A stretch of DNA of 51,965 nt from Bacteroidales bacterium M7 (GCA_001689515.1 LUJR01000032.1:1-51965), one strand, 5' to 3'; positions 25,388-34,694 are shown, counted from the first letter of the stretch. Program-made: numbers and translations. Notes: generated by a model from the sequence alone, not told the origin.

Positions 25388-26101
25388 CACGTCGGAGACG
25401 TGGCAGCCGTGCGAAACCCCATGCACAGAGCGAAGCGATGTACATGGGGTAGTCTATAACCAACTAAAAATCTACCTCGGAGAGGTTGTGACACACCTGC
25501 CTATGTAAGTAGATGTTCATCCCAACGCATAGACTCCCCCTCTACCATGGCACGGAATTCAGCCTCAAACGTCACTCCCTTGCCATAATGATGCTCTCGT
25601 TGGCATTTTATATACTTTATCACAGTGTCTAATCCTTCGTGGCTGCGACTGCATGCAAAGTATTCCTTTCCCCAACCCTCAAATGCCGGAAACAATCCTG
25701 ATGATTTCATCCATTTACTGCTCTCGCGCTTGATGTCGCGCATCACGTCCATCAAAGCATGGCGTGGATGCAAATCAAAAAGCATGTGGACGTGATTCTC
25801 TATCCCTCCAATGCGGTAGAGGTGGCAATCCCTATCACGCAGTAACGACCATATGAAACGGTACAAAGACTCGGCATGGGCGATGTCTATGGTCATACGC
25901 CGATGGTAGGTGTTGATGACGGCATGGATGTGATTGCTGTCTTTACTCATGCGGACAAAGATAACAAAATATTTAAATATCGGATGATATGTGGGTCACA
26001 ACCTCGCCGAGGTTGTGTCTTTAGATGAGCCACTTCTGCCCCATGTACGCCGCTGACGCGCCGTGCATGGGGTTTCGCACAGCTGCCACGTCTCCGACGT
26101 G
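25388..26101. mobile_element. RAYT transposase unit bounded by inverted composite repeats
   Basis: Left repeat 25388-25494 and right repeat 25996-26101 are inverted copies of one roughly 107-bp unit. The outer hairpin is CACGTCGGAGACGTG / CACGTCTCCGACGTG, the middle one CCCCATG...CATGGGG, and the inner one ACCTCGGAGAGGT / ACCTCGCCGAGGT. The Y1 transposase gene lies between them. The whole unit is 714 bp and inserts between the CsgG operon and a glycosyltransferase gene. No target duplication was identified. Confidence 0.8.
25501..25950 (-). CDS. Y1/HUH transposase, REP-associated (RAYT-like), 149 aa
   Basis: The single-strand HUH motif is NHVHMLFDLHP at about residues 52-62, and the catalytic Tyr lies in the late helix (TVIKYIKCQREHHYGKG). 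WGKEYFACSRSH between them is typical of the IS200/IS605 superfamily transposases found in Bacteroidetes. The size (about 150 residues) and the flanking hairpin repeats favour a RAYT-type protein that acts on REP hairpins rather than a full IS200 element. The frame is intact and both motifs are present, so it may be active. Such enzymes cut and rejoin single-stranded hairpin DNA next to a short guide sequence. Confidence 0.88.
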   Translation of the reverse strand: MSKDSNHIHAVINTYHRRMTIDIAHAESLYRFIWSLLRDRDCHLYRIGGIENHVHMLFDLHPRHALMDVMRDIKRESSKWMKSSGLFPAFEGWGKEYFACSRSHEGLDTVIKYIKCQREHHYGKGVTFEAEFRAMVEGESMRWDEHLLT

Positions 26102-26171
26102 TCTTTACGCACCAGCAATCCATTAGTGGCTTCCACATGAACCGCGTCACTACGTTACTTTATTTCCCTTC

Positions 26172-27314
26172 TCACCGATATTCCCCGAGGGCTTTGCGGT
26201 AGACGCGGAGCAGGTCGGCGGTGAACTTCGCGGGGGTGAAACGCGACACGTAGCCGCGTCCGGCATCTACCATGGCGGCGCGGAGCGACTCGTCGTCGAG
26301 CAGACGGTTGACGGCATGCGCCATCTCCTCTGCATCGTCAGGATGCACATACAGTGCTCCCGGACCGCCAGCCTCTTCAAGGCATGTGCCGGTGCAAGCT
26401 ACCACTGGCGTACCGCAATTGATTGCCTCGATTACCGGGATGCCGAAGCCTTCCATGCGTGATGTATATGCCGCCACGGTAGCCCCGGCATACAGAGACG
26501 GTAAGTCGGCAAACGGGGCATCATGCACAAACACTACCCTCTCGCCAAGATGCTTCTCGCGGACAAACCGCGCCAAATCATCCATATAAGGTGTGGCGCG
26601 ACCGACAATGACCGCCTTGACATCATGTGGCAGCTGCGGCAGGGCGGCAAGCGTGAGCATCTGGTTTTTACGAGGCTCTATGGTCCCGACGCTGACTATA
26701 TACCGCTCAGGCAGAGAGTATTTAGCCCTTACAGCTGCTATTTCATCCTCGGCAACGGGGCGCAGGAAATCGGCATCACACCCTTGATATACTACATCGA
26801 TCTTGTCAGGTGCAATTCCATATGACGATATGATGTCACGGCGTGTAGCCTCCGAGACCGCGATGATGCGCGTGGCTGTCTCTGCTGCCCGACGGAACTT
26901 GAAATCATAGATAACCCTGTCGGCGCGCTTATATCCGCGCGTGAAGTGCTTGAAAATAAGATCATGGATGGTAACTACCGTCGGTATGCCGGCACGGGCG
27001 ATGTCAAGCGGCAATTCATTGCTCAGTCCGTGGAACAGTTGCACCCCGTCAGCCATCACATCCGATGTGATGCCCCTCTGCACACGCCAGAGCCCCGGGG
27101 CACGCCGCCATGCCGCACTGCGTGGAGTCCTCACCTCCACATTGTCATGCTCCAGCACACGCGCCAGTCGGGCTGACTGGCGCAGACGGGGAGCATAGAG
27201 CAGCAGGCGGTCGTCAGGCAGTTCGTCAGCTAATGCGTCCACCACCAAGCGGCTGTAATTTCCCAGACCGGTGAAATTGCTTACCGCTCTCTTGCCGTCA
27301 AATCCGATGATCAT
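26172..27314 (-). CDS. glycosyltransferase, GT4 (family 1 fold) (380 aa)
   Basis: A GT-B enzyme transferring a sugar from a nucleotide donor, probably in envelope glycan synthesis. It begins MIIGFDGKRAVSNFTGLGNY with the Gly-rich acceptor-side loop. The C-terminal half has YIVSVGTIEPRKN (strand start of the donor domain) and the EX7E motif in SRMEGFGIPVIEAINCGTPVV. Length 380 is typical. It overlaps the upstream DUF4919-like gene by 4 nt (ATGA), so the two form an operon. Donor and acceptor cannot be told from sequence. Confidence 0.92.
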   Translation of the reverse strand: MIIGFDGKRAVSNFTGLGNYSRLVVDALADELPDDRLLLYAPRLRQSARLARVLEHDNVEVRTPRSAAWRRAPGLWRVQRGITSDVMADGVQLFHGLSNELPLDIARAGIPTVVTIHDLIFKHFTRGYKRADRVIYDFKFRRAAETATRIIAVSEATRRDIISSYGIAPDKIDVVYQGCDADFLRPVAEDEIAAVRAKYSLPERYIVSVGTIEPRKNQMLTLAALPQLPHDVKAVIVGRATPYMDDLARFVREKHLGERVVFVHDAPFADLPSLYAGATVAAYTSRMEGFGIPVIEAINCGTPVVACTGTCLEEAGGPGALYVHPDDAEEMAHAVNRLLDDESLRAAMVDAGRGYVSRFTPAKFTADLLRVYRKALGEYR

Positions 27315-27946
27315 GGACGGGCGAAGTAGAATATCACCGGCTCCGTCTGGTCAGGCCATTTCACTTTGACGGCATCCATGCCGTCGACCTGCGCCTGGCC
27401 GAGTATCTCGGTGGGCTGCAAATAGTTGCGCACAAAAGCCATGGCATCCTCGGTGGTAAGCACGATGAAAGGCTCCTCTCCTGTCACTCCGCTGCCCGAC
27501 GAGAATATGAGCGAGCAGATGGCATCAATTCGCTTCTGGAAGTTCTCGGCACGGGCTTTCACGCGCGGCTCTGTGCTGTTGGCAGCTGCCACATATCCGC
27601 GGAAAAGCTGATTGAGAGCCACCGGATTCTCGCGAAGCACTGCATCGACCAAGGTCAGCGTGGCGGGATAGTCCTTCTTGGCATATGCGGCATCCACATC
27701 AGGATAGCTTGCCGCTGGCTTGTGACCGGGCACATAAGCCTGACCGTAATACACCACAGCCATCTCAGCAGGTGTCAGGCTTTCACCCTTTTCATACTTT
27801 GCCACAAGGGCATTGCGCTTATCCGGGGTCTTGGTCACGACCGATGCGAGAGCCTTGCGGTCCACTTTTATACGCTCGGCTGCCACGGCAGAGCCGCCAG
27901 CCAACACTATGGCTATTAATGCGATGATGAATTTTCTGATAGTCAT
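27311..27946 (-). CDS. secreted DUF4919-like protein (211 aa)
   Basis: The ATG at 27946 begins a signal peptide (MTIRKFIIALIAIVLAGGSAVA); the seven codons upstream start with TTG and are rejected. Helical repeats (LTPAEMAVVYYGQAYVPGH, then YAKKDYPATLTLVDAVLREN) and a C-terminal beta part (GMDAVKVKWPDQTEPVIFYF) match what I know as DUF4919 in Bacteroidetes. Function is unknown. A family 2 REP-like pair lies just upstream (27974-28050), separating it from the alkaline phosphatase gene. Confidence 0.78.
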   Translation of the reverse strand: MTIRKFIIALIAIVLAGGSAVAAERIKVDRKALASVVTKTPDKRNALVAKYEKGESLTPAEMAVVYYGQAYVPGHKPAASYPDVDAAYAKKDYPATLTLVDAVLRENPVALNQLFRGYVAAANSTEPRVKARAENFQKRIDAICSLIFSSGSGVTGEEPFIVLTTEDAMAFVRNYLQPTEILGQAQVDGMDAVKVKWPDQTEPVIFYFARP

Positions 27947-27973
27947 AACATTTTCCTTTGGTTTCAAATTTAC

Positions 27974-28050
27974 GTAGGGACGCGGCGTGCCGCGTCATCA
28001 AAGGTCATACGCATCGTCTGATACGATGACGCGGCACGCCGCGTCCCTAC
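27974..28050. repeat. REP-like inverted pair, family 2 (GCGGCGTGCCGC core)
   Basis: Left arm from 27974, right arm ending 28050, each with the GTAG head and stem GGACGCGGC / GCCGCGTCC. The adjacent TCATCGTATCAG segment of the right arm is shared with the copies at 31062 and 47280, so this family has a conserved asymmetric extension. Confidence 0.9.
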
Positions 28051-28078
28051 TTTTTAACATTTTACCAACTATAACGCT

Positions 28079-29476
28079 TTACTTGACCGCTTGGTTGAGT
28101 ATCTTCACAGGCACCTGGGTATTGTCATAAAATCCGGTGAAATCCTGCGCCCCTGTCCCAACAGCATAAAGGGGCACAAAGCAGCCGGAATGCTCTCCCG
28201 TAGTGAACCCTATGCCGTAGTGGTCACCGAGTATGCGGAATGTCTCCATCACGAGCGGCGAATAGCTTTTATAATATGTGACAGTGCGCTCAGAGTTGTC
28301 ACGGTCAACGAATGTCTGCTTGAACGCCTCGCGCAAAGCTGCATCCTGCTTCTCAGTGACAGGGATGGCTGTGTACATGCCGAAATCCTCTGTCAACATC
28401 TCCTTCACATCGTCGAATGTGTAGATGCGGCGAGACTTGAGCATCGCCTCGATATCGCGGTTGAAGAGGTCTTTTGACTTCTTCTGGTTGTCGATCAGAT
28501 CAAGACGCAGATTGTATCCTGTAAATGTAGTGCCGAGTCCCATACCGCCAGTCTCATGGTCGGCGGTGACCACTATCAGAGTCTCGTCGGGATGCTTCTT
28601 GTAAAACTCATATGCCACCGCGAGGGCATCATTAAAATGTGACACCTCTTTTATGACAGCAGCGGCATCGTTGGCATGACCTGCCCAGTCGATATTGCCG
28701 CCCTCGACCATCATAAAGAAGCGGTCAGGGCTGACGCGGAGCATCTGGTCAAGACAAGCCTTGGTCATATCCACCAGAGTGAGAGCCTGGGGATCGTGGC
28801 GGTCAATGGTATACCCTAAGTCATAAGCAGCACTATCAGGCGACAGCATAACCATCTTGGCAGATGTGATAGTATCAAGCCCGGCTGTGCCGCGCACAGT
28901 GACATAACCTGCCTCGGCGAAACGCTCCGGAAGGTCGGTAGGCTTCCCATGCTTGTCGCGGAGTCCGCGCCAGTTGCTCCCGGATATGAATGCGTATCCG
29001 CTCTCAGCCGCCTGACAGCCAATCTCATAATACATCTTGCGGTTAGGCACATGGGCATAAAATGCGCCTGGAGTAGCATCGTCGGGAGCCACATTGGTAA
29101 CCAGACCGATACCGTAGCCGTCCTGACGCAAAGTCCGGGCTATGGAATAGACCTCAGTGGTGTCTGCTGCCATGCCGAGCATGCTGTTACGGGTCTTGGA
29201 GCCAGTGGAAAGCGCGGTACCTGCCGCAGCCGAGTCGGTCACAGGGCTTGACGCAGAGTATGTAGAGATAAGCCCTGTCACAGGGAACGCCATCATCAGC
29301 GGTGTGTCCGCCTTCTTGATGTCACGCATATAGCTTTCGGTAGCCATGGCGTGACCTGCGCCCATACCGTCACCGATGAAATAGAATATATATTTGGCAT
29401 CGCCAGCCATGGCGGACATCGCTCCGCACACTGCAGCCGATACAAACAATGATTTGAGAAGATTAGCTGTTTTCAT
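28079..29476 (-). CDS. alkaline phosphatase
   Basis: A secreted metal-dependent phosphomonoesterase. Signal peptide MKTANLLKSLFVSAAVCGAMSAMA. Metal and nucleophile motifs follow in order: FYFIGDGMGAGH, VTDSAAAGTALSTGSK with the phosphorylated Ser, FFMMVEGGNIDWAGHAND with metal ligands, VVTADHETGGMG, and the late GEHSGCFVPLYAVG with the last metal-binding His. Length 465 is normal. It acts in the periplasm to free phosphate from organic esters. The gene lies 20 nt downstream of the GH3 gene, so the two may share a transcript. Confidence 0.95.
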   Translation of the reverse strand: MKTANLLKSLFVSAAVCGAMSAMAGDAKYIFYFIGDGMGAGHAMATESYMRDIKKADTPLMMAFPVTGLISTYSASSPVTDSAAAGTALSTGSKTRNSMLGMAADTTEVYSIARTLRQDGYGIGLVTNVAPDDATPGAFYAHVPNRKMYYEIGCQAAESGYAFISGSNWRGLRDKHGKPTDLPERFAEAGYVTVRGTAGLDTITSAKMVMLSPDSAAYDLGYTIDRHDPQALTLVDMTKACLDQMLRVSPDRFFMMVEGGNIDWAGHANDAAAVIKEVSHFNDALAVAYEFYKKHPDETLIVVTADHETGGMGLGTTFTGYNLRLDLIDNQKKSKDLFNRDIEAMLKSRRIYTFDDVKEMLTEDFGMYTAIPVTEKQDAALREAFKQTFVDRDNSERTVTYYKSYSPLVMETFRILGDHYGIGFTTGEHSGCFVPLYAVGTGAQDFTGFYDNTQVPVKILNQAVK

Positions 29477-29496
29477 TGACTTTGGGAGATATAAGG

Positions 29497-31023
29497 TTAT
29501 TGATTACGTTCGTTAAGCGCGAGCATCGGCTCTATGATATGTCGGTCAGGGCACAGACGCGGCACCTTGCGCTGTCCTCCGAGCTTGCCGGTGGATGCAA
29601 GCCACTCGTCAAACAGCCCTTTGCGCGCCTCTACTATGGCAAGTTGCGCGAGAAATATATCACCAGAACGCTTTGCCTGATAATCGCTGTTGACACTTTG
29701 TAGAGCCTTGTCAAGCGTGGCGGCAAAGGCATCCATGTCAGCAGGCTTGGTCTCAAATTCAACGAGCCACTGATGCCGTCCCTTGCTCTTGTCGGTGGTA
29801 TATACCGGAGCGGCGGTATAATTGACCACTGATGCACCAGTCTGATGGCAAGCCTCAGCCATGGCAGCATCGGCGTTGTAGACCATCAGTTCCTCGCCAA
29901 AAGCATTGATATACTGCTTGGTACGCCCCTCGATGGTGATGCGCAACGGCGAAGTGCCGTAGATGCGAACGGTATCGCCGGGGCGGTAACGCCATAGTCC
30001 GTTGCACGATGTGATGACGAGCTCGTACACCTCACCATCTGCCACTTCCCACGCTGGGACGGCTTTGGGCGCCTCGTCAGAGGAATGTACCACAGGGATA
30101 AATTCATAGAACACACCATCGGTGATCATCAGCAGCATCGCACGTATCGCAGGGTCATCCTGCACGGCAAAGAACCCTTCCGAAGCGTTATAGGTCTCTA
30201 AATAGTGCATCCGCGAGCTGTCAGTGATTGCAGCATACTGCTCCCTATAGGGGTCAAACGAGATGCCGCCGTGGAAGAAGACCTCCAGATTAGGCCACAC
30301 CTCATGAATCGATGACGCTCCACGCTCTTTCAGCACTCCACGGAGCACCGTCAGAAACCATGACGGCACCCCTGAGATATTGGTGACATCCTGAACAACT
30401 GATTCGGAAATAAGCCTCGGCAGTTTTTCGTGCCACGCCTCCATCAGGGCGGTGTCATGCGAAGGCACCCGCAGACGCTCCACGAGTGGATTGATATTGT
30501 CAATCAGATGTGCCGACAGGTCTCCGACCTTCACTCCTTCAGGCAGCCCTGCTATTTCGTTGGCAAAAGAGCCGCCGAGGATGAATGCCTTTCCCCCGAA
30601 TATATGACTGCCGAGATTATTACGCAGGTAGTGTCCGACGCTGTAAAGCCCACCGCGGTAATGATTCATGCGCAGCGAGTCATCGGTCAGAGGCACATAC
30701 TTGCTCTTGCCGTCGGTAGTACCCGATGACTGGGCGAACCGCTTGGTGATACCGGGCCACAGCACGTCGGCATGCCCCTTCACGGCATCCATTATGTCAG
30801 CCCTGACATCGGGATAACTGACAAGCGGCACACGCTCGGCAAATTCCCAGTACGTCATGCCACGCGTGATGCCATATCTGCGTCCATAGCGCGTGACTTC
30901 CCCCTTGCCGACAAGACCGCGCAACACACGCATCTGCGCGCGCTCCACATCGTCATGGCTCCTGAGTGCTTTCAGTGCCACATGACGGAAATACGGTCTG
31001 AGCAAAGGCGTAAAGTCAACCAT
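29497..31023 (-). CDS. GH3 family protein (acyl-adenylate-forming fold, 508 aa)
   Basis: The plant GH3 family conjugates amino acids to carboxylic acids by adenylation; bacterial members such as this one are common in Bacteroidetes and have no assigned substrate. Visible motifs: AQSSGTTDGKSKYVPLTDDS (ATP P-loop-like), the YNASEGFFAVQDD segment and the late GRTKQYINAFGEELMVYNAD. Length 508 is typical. No signal peptide is seen, so it is cytoplasmic. It lies between the ABC exporter and the phosphatase; a REP-like pair separates it from the exporter. Confidence 0.9.
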   Translation of the reverse strand: MVDFTPLLRPYFRHVALKALRSHDDVERAQMRVLRGLVGKGEVTRYGRRYGITRGMTYWEFAERVPLVSYPDVRADIMDAVKGHADVLWPGITKRFAQSSGTTDGKSKYVPLTDDSLRMNHYRGGLYSVGHYLRNNLGSHIFGGKAFILGGSFANEIAGLPEGVKVGDLSAHLIDNINPLVERLRVPSHDTALMEAWHEKLPRLISESVVQDVTNISGVPSWFLTVLRGVLKERGASSIHEVWPNLEVFFHGGISFDPYREQYAAITDSSRMHYLETYNASEGFFAVQDDPAIRAMLLMITDGVFYEFIPVVHSSDEAPKAVPAWEVADGEVYELVITSCNGLWRYRPGDTVRIYGTSPLRITIEGRTKQYINAFGEELMVYNADAAMAEACHQTGASVVNYTAAPVYTTDKSKGRHQWLVEFETKPADMDAFAATLDKALQSVNSDYQAKRSGDIFLAQLAIVEARKGLFDEWLASTGKLGGQRKVPRLCPDRHIIEPMLALNERNQ

Positions 31024-31061
31024 GCCAATCTAATAATGTGTATAGTGTGATGTCATTAACT

Positions 31062-31139
31062 TGTAGGGACGCGGCGTGCCGCGTCACCAAAGCTCTTACG
31101 CATCGCCTGATACGATGACGCGGCACGCCGCGTCCCTAC
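31062..31139. repeat. REP-like inverted pair, family 2
   Basis: Left arm from 31062, right arm ending 31139, both with stem GGACGCGGC / GCCGCGTCC. The spacer (ACGCATCGCCTGATACGATG) is almost the same as in the 27974 copy. Confidence 0.9.
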
Positions 31140-31159
31140 CAGGAGGGGGAATCCGTCGG

Positions 31160-32989
31160 TCAGAACGACTGCATCTCCACGAGCCGCTTGTAGTAGCCAC
31201 CGAGAGCCATCAGCTCATCATGAGTGCCCTTCTCGACTATGCGGCCCTCATGGAGCACACATATGAGCGAAGCGTTGCGTATGGTGGATAGACGGTGGGC
31301 TATGACAAGGGTGGTGCGCGACTTCATCAGTCGGTCCAATGCCTCCTGCACGAGGTGTTCGCTCTCGGTGTCAAGAGCCGAAGTCGCCTCGTCAAGTATG
31401 AGTATCTTGGGATTTTTAAGGATAGCGCGGGCTATGGATATGCGCTGACGCTGACCTCCCGACAGACGGCATCCGCGGTCACCGATGCAGGTGTCGTAGC
31501 CCTCCTCGGTAGCCATGATGAAATCGTGGGCGTTGGCGACCTTTGCGGCGGCAATCACCTCCTCGCGCGTTGCCTCCTTGACTCCGAATGTGATGTTGTT
31601 ATATATAGAGTCATTGAAGAGTATCGCTTCCTGGTTGACGTTGCCCATCAGCGACCTCAGTTCCGGCACACGGAAATCACGAATGTCTGTGCCGTCGATG
31701 GTGATATGCCCGGCATCCACGTCATAGAAGCGGGGCATAAGGTCTGCCAAGGTGGATTTGCCCGATCCGCTCTGACCTACGAGGGCTACAGTCTCGCCTG
31801 GCTTGATGGCAAAACTGATATCTTCTACGACAGGAGTGGCTGGGTCGTAGCCGAATTTCACATCGCGGTACTCCACTGTGCCCCCCTGCGGATTGATGTC
31901 CACCGGGTTCTCGGGATCTTTGATATTGTTTTCGGCTTTCATGATAAGATCCACGCGCTCCATCGATGCCAGACCGCGCTGTATGTTGTAGGCAGCGTTG
32001 CTCAGATCCTTGGCAGGGTTGATGATGCTGTAGAATATCACCATATAATATATGAAGGAGGGAGCGGTAATCGACGAGGAGCCATGAAGGATGAGAGTGC
32101 CGCCAAACCACAGCACTATGGCTATAGTGATGGTGCCGAGAAACTCGCTCATGGGATGAGCAAGGCTCTGACGGCGCGCCAACTTGCATGACAGCTTGTA
32201 GAGCTGCTGGTTTTCGCGATGGAAACGCTCCTTGACCTTCTCCTCGGCTGTGAAAGCCTTGATGATGCGCAGACCTCCGAGCGTCTCCTCGATATTACTG
32301 AGGATGGTGCCCCACTGCTGCTGGTTTTCAAGCGAATTGCGTTTCAGACGCTTGCCAACGCGACCCATGACCAATCCAGCCAGCGGCAGCAATATCAGCA
32401 CAAACAGAGTCAGCTGCCACGAGATGACTATCATCATCACCAGGCATGCGATAATCATCACAGGGTTATTGAACATCATGTTGAGCGATGACATGATGGA
32501 GTTCTCAATCTCCCCGACATCGCCGCTCATTCGAGCCATGACATCACCCTTGCGGGCGGATGTAAAAAATGAGATAGGCAGCGTGGTGACCTTGTCGTAG
32601 ACATAGTTACGCAGGTCTCGTACCACACCGGCACGCATCGGTATGATCAGATATGATGCCAGATAGGCGGTGCCGGTCTTGAGTCCGGTCATCACCACAA
32701 GCAGCAGTGCCAGCAGAGCCAACGTGGCACTCGTGCCCCACTCCGATATGCACACCGTGGTATAGTAATAGAAATCGTTGACCACCACATCCTTGAAGCT
32801 TGCGCTGCCTATGGGCAGGAATGTGTATTCGGCTTTGTTGATGCCGAAAAGAATCTCAAGGATAGGGATGATTACAGCAAACGAGAACAGCGTCAGAAAC
32901 GCCGTCAGTATATTGCAGATGATATTGCCGATGAAGTACTTCTTGTAGGGAGGTACAAAACGTATCAGCAGCTGCCAAAAGTCTTTCAT
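31160..32989 (-). CDS. ABC exporter, fused permease-ATPase (MsbA-like)
   Basis: A 609-residue half-transporter: six membrane segments in the first 340 residues, then an ATPase with Walker A GQSGSGKST, signature LSGGQRQR, Walker B ILILDEATSALD and the switch His (VIAHRLSTI). Such exporters move lipids such as lipid A precursors, or drugs, outward across the inner membrane. Its -7 element ends only 4 nt before the ATG, so the messenger is probably leaderless (see findings). A 66-codon membrane protein gene lies just upstream on the same strand. Confidence 0.92.
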   Translation of the reverse strand: MKDFWQLLIRFVPPYKKYFIGNIICNILTAFLTLFSFAVIIPILEILFGINKAEYTFLPIGSASFKDVVVNDFYYYTTVCISEWGTSATLALLALLLVVMTGLKTGTAYLASYLIIPMRAGVVRDLRNYVYDKVTTLPISFFTSARKGDVMARMSGDVGEIENSIMSSLNMMFNNPVMIIACLVMMIVISWQLTLFVLILLPLAGLVMGRVGKRLKRNSLENQQQWGTILSNIEETLGGLRIIKAFTAEEKVKERFHRENQQLYKLSCKLARRQSLAHPMSEFLGTITIAIVLWFGGTLILHGSSSITAPSFIYYMVIFYSIINPAKDLSNAAYNIQRGLASMERVDLIMKAENNIKDPENPVDINPQGGTVEYRDVKFGYDPATPVVEDISFAIKPGETVALVGQSGSGKSTLADLMPRFYDVDAGHITIDGTDIRDFRVPELRSLMGNVNQEAILFNDSIYNNITFGVKEATREEVIAAAKVANAHDFIMATEEGYDTCIGDRGCRLSGGQRQRISIARAILKNPKILILDEATSALDTESEHLVQEALDRLMKSRTTLVIAHRLSTIRNASLICVLHEGRIVEKGTHDELMALGGYYKRLVEMQSF

Positions 32990-32993
32990 GCTG

Positions 32994-33001
32994 CAAAGTT
33001 A
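32994..33001 (-). promoter_or_regulatory. -7 element immediately before the ABC exporter start
   Basis: Minus-strand TAACTTTG (33001-32994) matches TAnnTTTG; 4 nt (CAGC) follow and then the ATG. Transcription should start at or next to the A of the start codon. Confidence 0.6.
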
Positions 33002-33014
33002 CTAATTTTCCGTG

Positions 33015-33215
33015 TCACTTTGTCATGCGTCGGTCATCCTTTTGACGAGCCACACGGCGCAGATGCAGATGCAGCAACAGTATACACACCAGCGTCAGGA
33101 AGATAAGTCCGAAATAATAAAGGTAATTGCCGGCTGCAAGTTCGCCGCGCCCTATGTAACTCATCACGGCAAGATATATAAGCAGCAAAGCAGGAATCCA
33201 GGTAGAGCGTTTCAT
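33015..33215 (-). CDS. small two-helix membrane protein (66 aa)
   Basis: Two hydrophobic segments (about residues 6-22, TWIPALLLIYLAVMSYIG, and about 31-52, YLYYFGLIFLTLVCILLLHL), joined by a short loop and followed by a basic tail (LHLRRVARQKDDRRMTK). The gene lies 25 nt upstream of the ABC exporter on the same strand. Small membrane proteins of this type are often missed. It could assist the exporter, but that is only positional. I do not recognise the family. Confidence 0.6.
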   Translation of the reverse strand: MKRSTWIPALLLIYLAVMSYIGRGELAAGNYLYYFGLIFLTLVCILLLHLHLRRVARQKDDRRMTK

Positions 33216-33319
33216 TAAAAAAGATGTGTCAAGGATGGTAAAGGAAATAATTGGTCAGAGAGAGAGAAGAATGTAAGTGAACGATAAGAGAGAGTGTGTG
33301 GCGATAGCGGACTTTAGCA

Positions 33320-33973
33320 CTACTCATGATGCGGCTCAGAAGCCACTTGTTCCACGGGACGCTTGAACGGCGACTCGTCAGGGTCGAAATCCCCAGCCTC
33401 AAGCGCATTGTATATCTTCAGACACGCCCATGCGTCTATGGCGGCATACACCTGCTGCGCGTGGGTCAGCGACACTGCCTCCCAGTTGCTCAGACGTTGC
33501 GACTTGGATATGCGGCCGCCGAAGATTATGCCATAGATTTTCTGCAAGCTCGCATCTGTGATGCCAAACTGCTTGACAAGTTCCTGAAGCTCCACGAATC
33601 CGGCTGGTGCAAATTCGCCACGCCGATGGAGCATCTGGAAGTCATCACGCAGCGACAGCCCTATCTTAATGACGCTGTCATCCTGCAGGAAATCCCTTAC
33701 AGGGTCTATGCCTATATTGTTGAGTCTGAAGAGATATGCGCGATCAAGGGTCGACACCTGCATCAGTGCCACCTCGTTCATATGCCCCTTGCGAAACGAC
33801 GGACGTGTCTCCGTGTCAAAGCCCACCCGCCGCTGGGTCTTGAGATATTCAAGTGCTTTGGCGGCGTCCTCCGGTGTGTTGACCAGACTTATATCGCCGG
33901 CGAAAGTGACCATCGGCATCGAGGCCAAGCGGTCCTTGGAGATGGCAATGTGGAAGTCTTTTAAGTCAAACAT
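33320..33973 (-). CDS. RNase D-like 3'-5' exonuclease (DEDDy), 217 aa
   Basis: The three exonuclease motifs are visible: ExoI with FDTETRPSF, ExoII with IGLSLRDDFQML and ExoIII with YAAIDAWACLKIY carrying the catalytic Tyr. This is the single catalytic domain without the HRDC domains of full RNase D, a common short form in Bacteroidetes. It would trim 3' ends of RNA or DNA. The -7 element (TACCTTTG, 33985-33978) lies only 4 nt before the ATG, so the messenger may lack a leader. Confidence 0.9.
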   Translation of the reverse strand: MFDLKDFHIAISKDRLASMPMVTFAGDISLVNTPEDAAKALEYLKTQRRVGFDTETRPSFRKGHMNEVALMQVSTLDRAYLFRLNNIGIDPVRDFLQDDSVIKIGLSLRDDFQMLHRRGEFAPAGFVELQELVKQFGITDASLQKIYGIIFGGRISKSQRLSNWEAVSLTHAQQVYAAIDAWACLKIYNALEAGDFDPDESPFKRPVEQVASEPHHE

Positions 33974-33977
33974 ACCA

Positions 33978-33985
33978 CAAAGGTA
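33978..33985 (-). promoter_or_regulatory. -7 element immediately before the exonuclease start
   Basis: Minus-strand TACCTTTG (33985-33978), then TGGT, then the ATG at 33973. Confidence 0.55.
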
Positions 33986-34060
33986 CGCATTTTCCGCGAC
34001 ATATCCGCTAAGAGGTGTTTAATAACAAAAGTTCAAGCCTGAGTGTATAACTGCGTAGAT

Positions 34061-34145
34061 TGTAGGGACATGCCATGGCATGTCCGCGTCCTCAGGAGGG
34101 CATCAATCGGTGTGCGTGGCTGACATGCCATGGCATGTCCCTACA
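34061..34145. repeat. REP-like inverted pair, family 1
   Basis: Left arm 34061-34087, right arm about 34121-34145, both with the perfect palindrome ACATGCCATGGCATGT. The spacer contains CTCAGGAGGGC. Confidence 0.9.
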
Positions 34146-34203
34146 AACGTCTGCCGATATGCAAAATGACCATATATCTTGTGCGTCACTTATAAAACTT
34201 CTG

Positions 34204-34677
34204 CTAAAACTCGGTAAATGAGAGCGGAAGCAGCGACCGCACTGACGGCAGGATGAAGATGTCATCACGACCCACAAGCAGCACTCTGACATCGGCTGCT
34301 CCGAGATGCTCATACTCCAAAAGTGCCTGTCGGCATGCGCCGCACGGTGACACCGGCTCAGCTACCTCCTTACCATCGGTGCCTGTCGCAGCGATGGCAA
34401 TGCTTTCAAACCGCGCATCGGGATAAGTAGCATGGGCATAATAAGCTGCCGTGCGCTCGGCGCACATGCTTGACGGGAAGGCAGCGTTTTCCTGATTGGC
34501 ACCGGTTACTGTCTCACCGTTGCTCAGGCGTATGGCTGCCCCCACGCCGAAATGGCTGTAAGGCGAATATGTGCGGCTTGAAGCCTCGCGTGCCGCATCG
34601 ACAAGTTGCCGGTCGGCTTCATCAAGCTCCGCATAGGCAGCCACCTTGATCGGAGTGACGATAGTTATATCTTTCAT
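34204..34677 (-). CDS. cdd: cytidine deaminase
   Basis: Deaminates cytidine and deoxycytidine to the uridine forms in pyrimidine salvage. The zinc site is complete: CAE at residues 72-74 (SMCAERTAAYY, with the proton-shuttling Glu) and PCGAC at 111-115. The substrate loop is SPYSHFGVGAA. The ATG at 34677 gives 157 residues, the normal tetrameric form size. The longer frame starting at 34755 runs into the neighbouring gene and is rejected. It ends the group 36621-34204 of minus-strand genes and starts 17 nt after the GNAT-like gene stop. Confidence 0.94.
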   Translation of the reverse strand: MKDITIVTPIKVAAYAELDEADRQLVDAAREASSRTYSPYSHFGVGAAIRLSNGETVTGANQENAAFPSSMCAERTAAYYAHATYPDARFESIAIAATGTDGKEVAEPVSPCGACRQALLEYEHLGAADVRVLLVGRDDIFILPSVRSLLPLSFTEF

Positions 34678-34694
34678 GGTAGGTATATTAAAGG

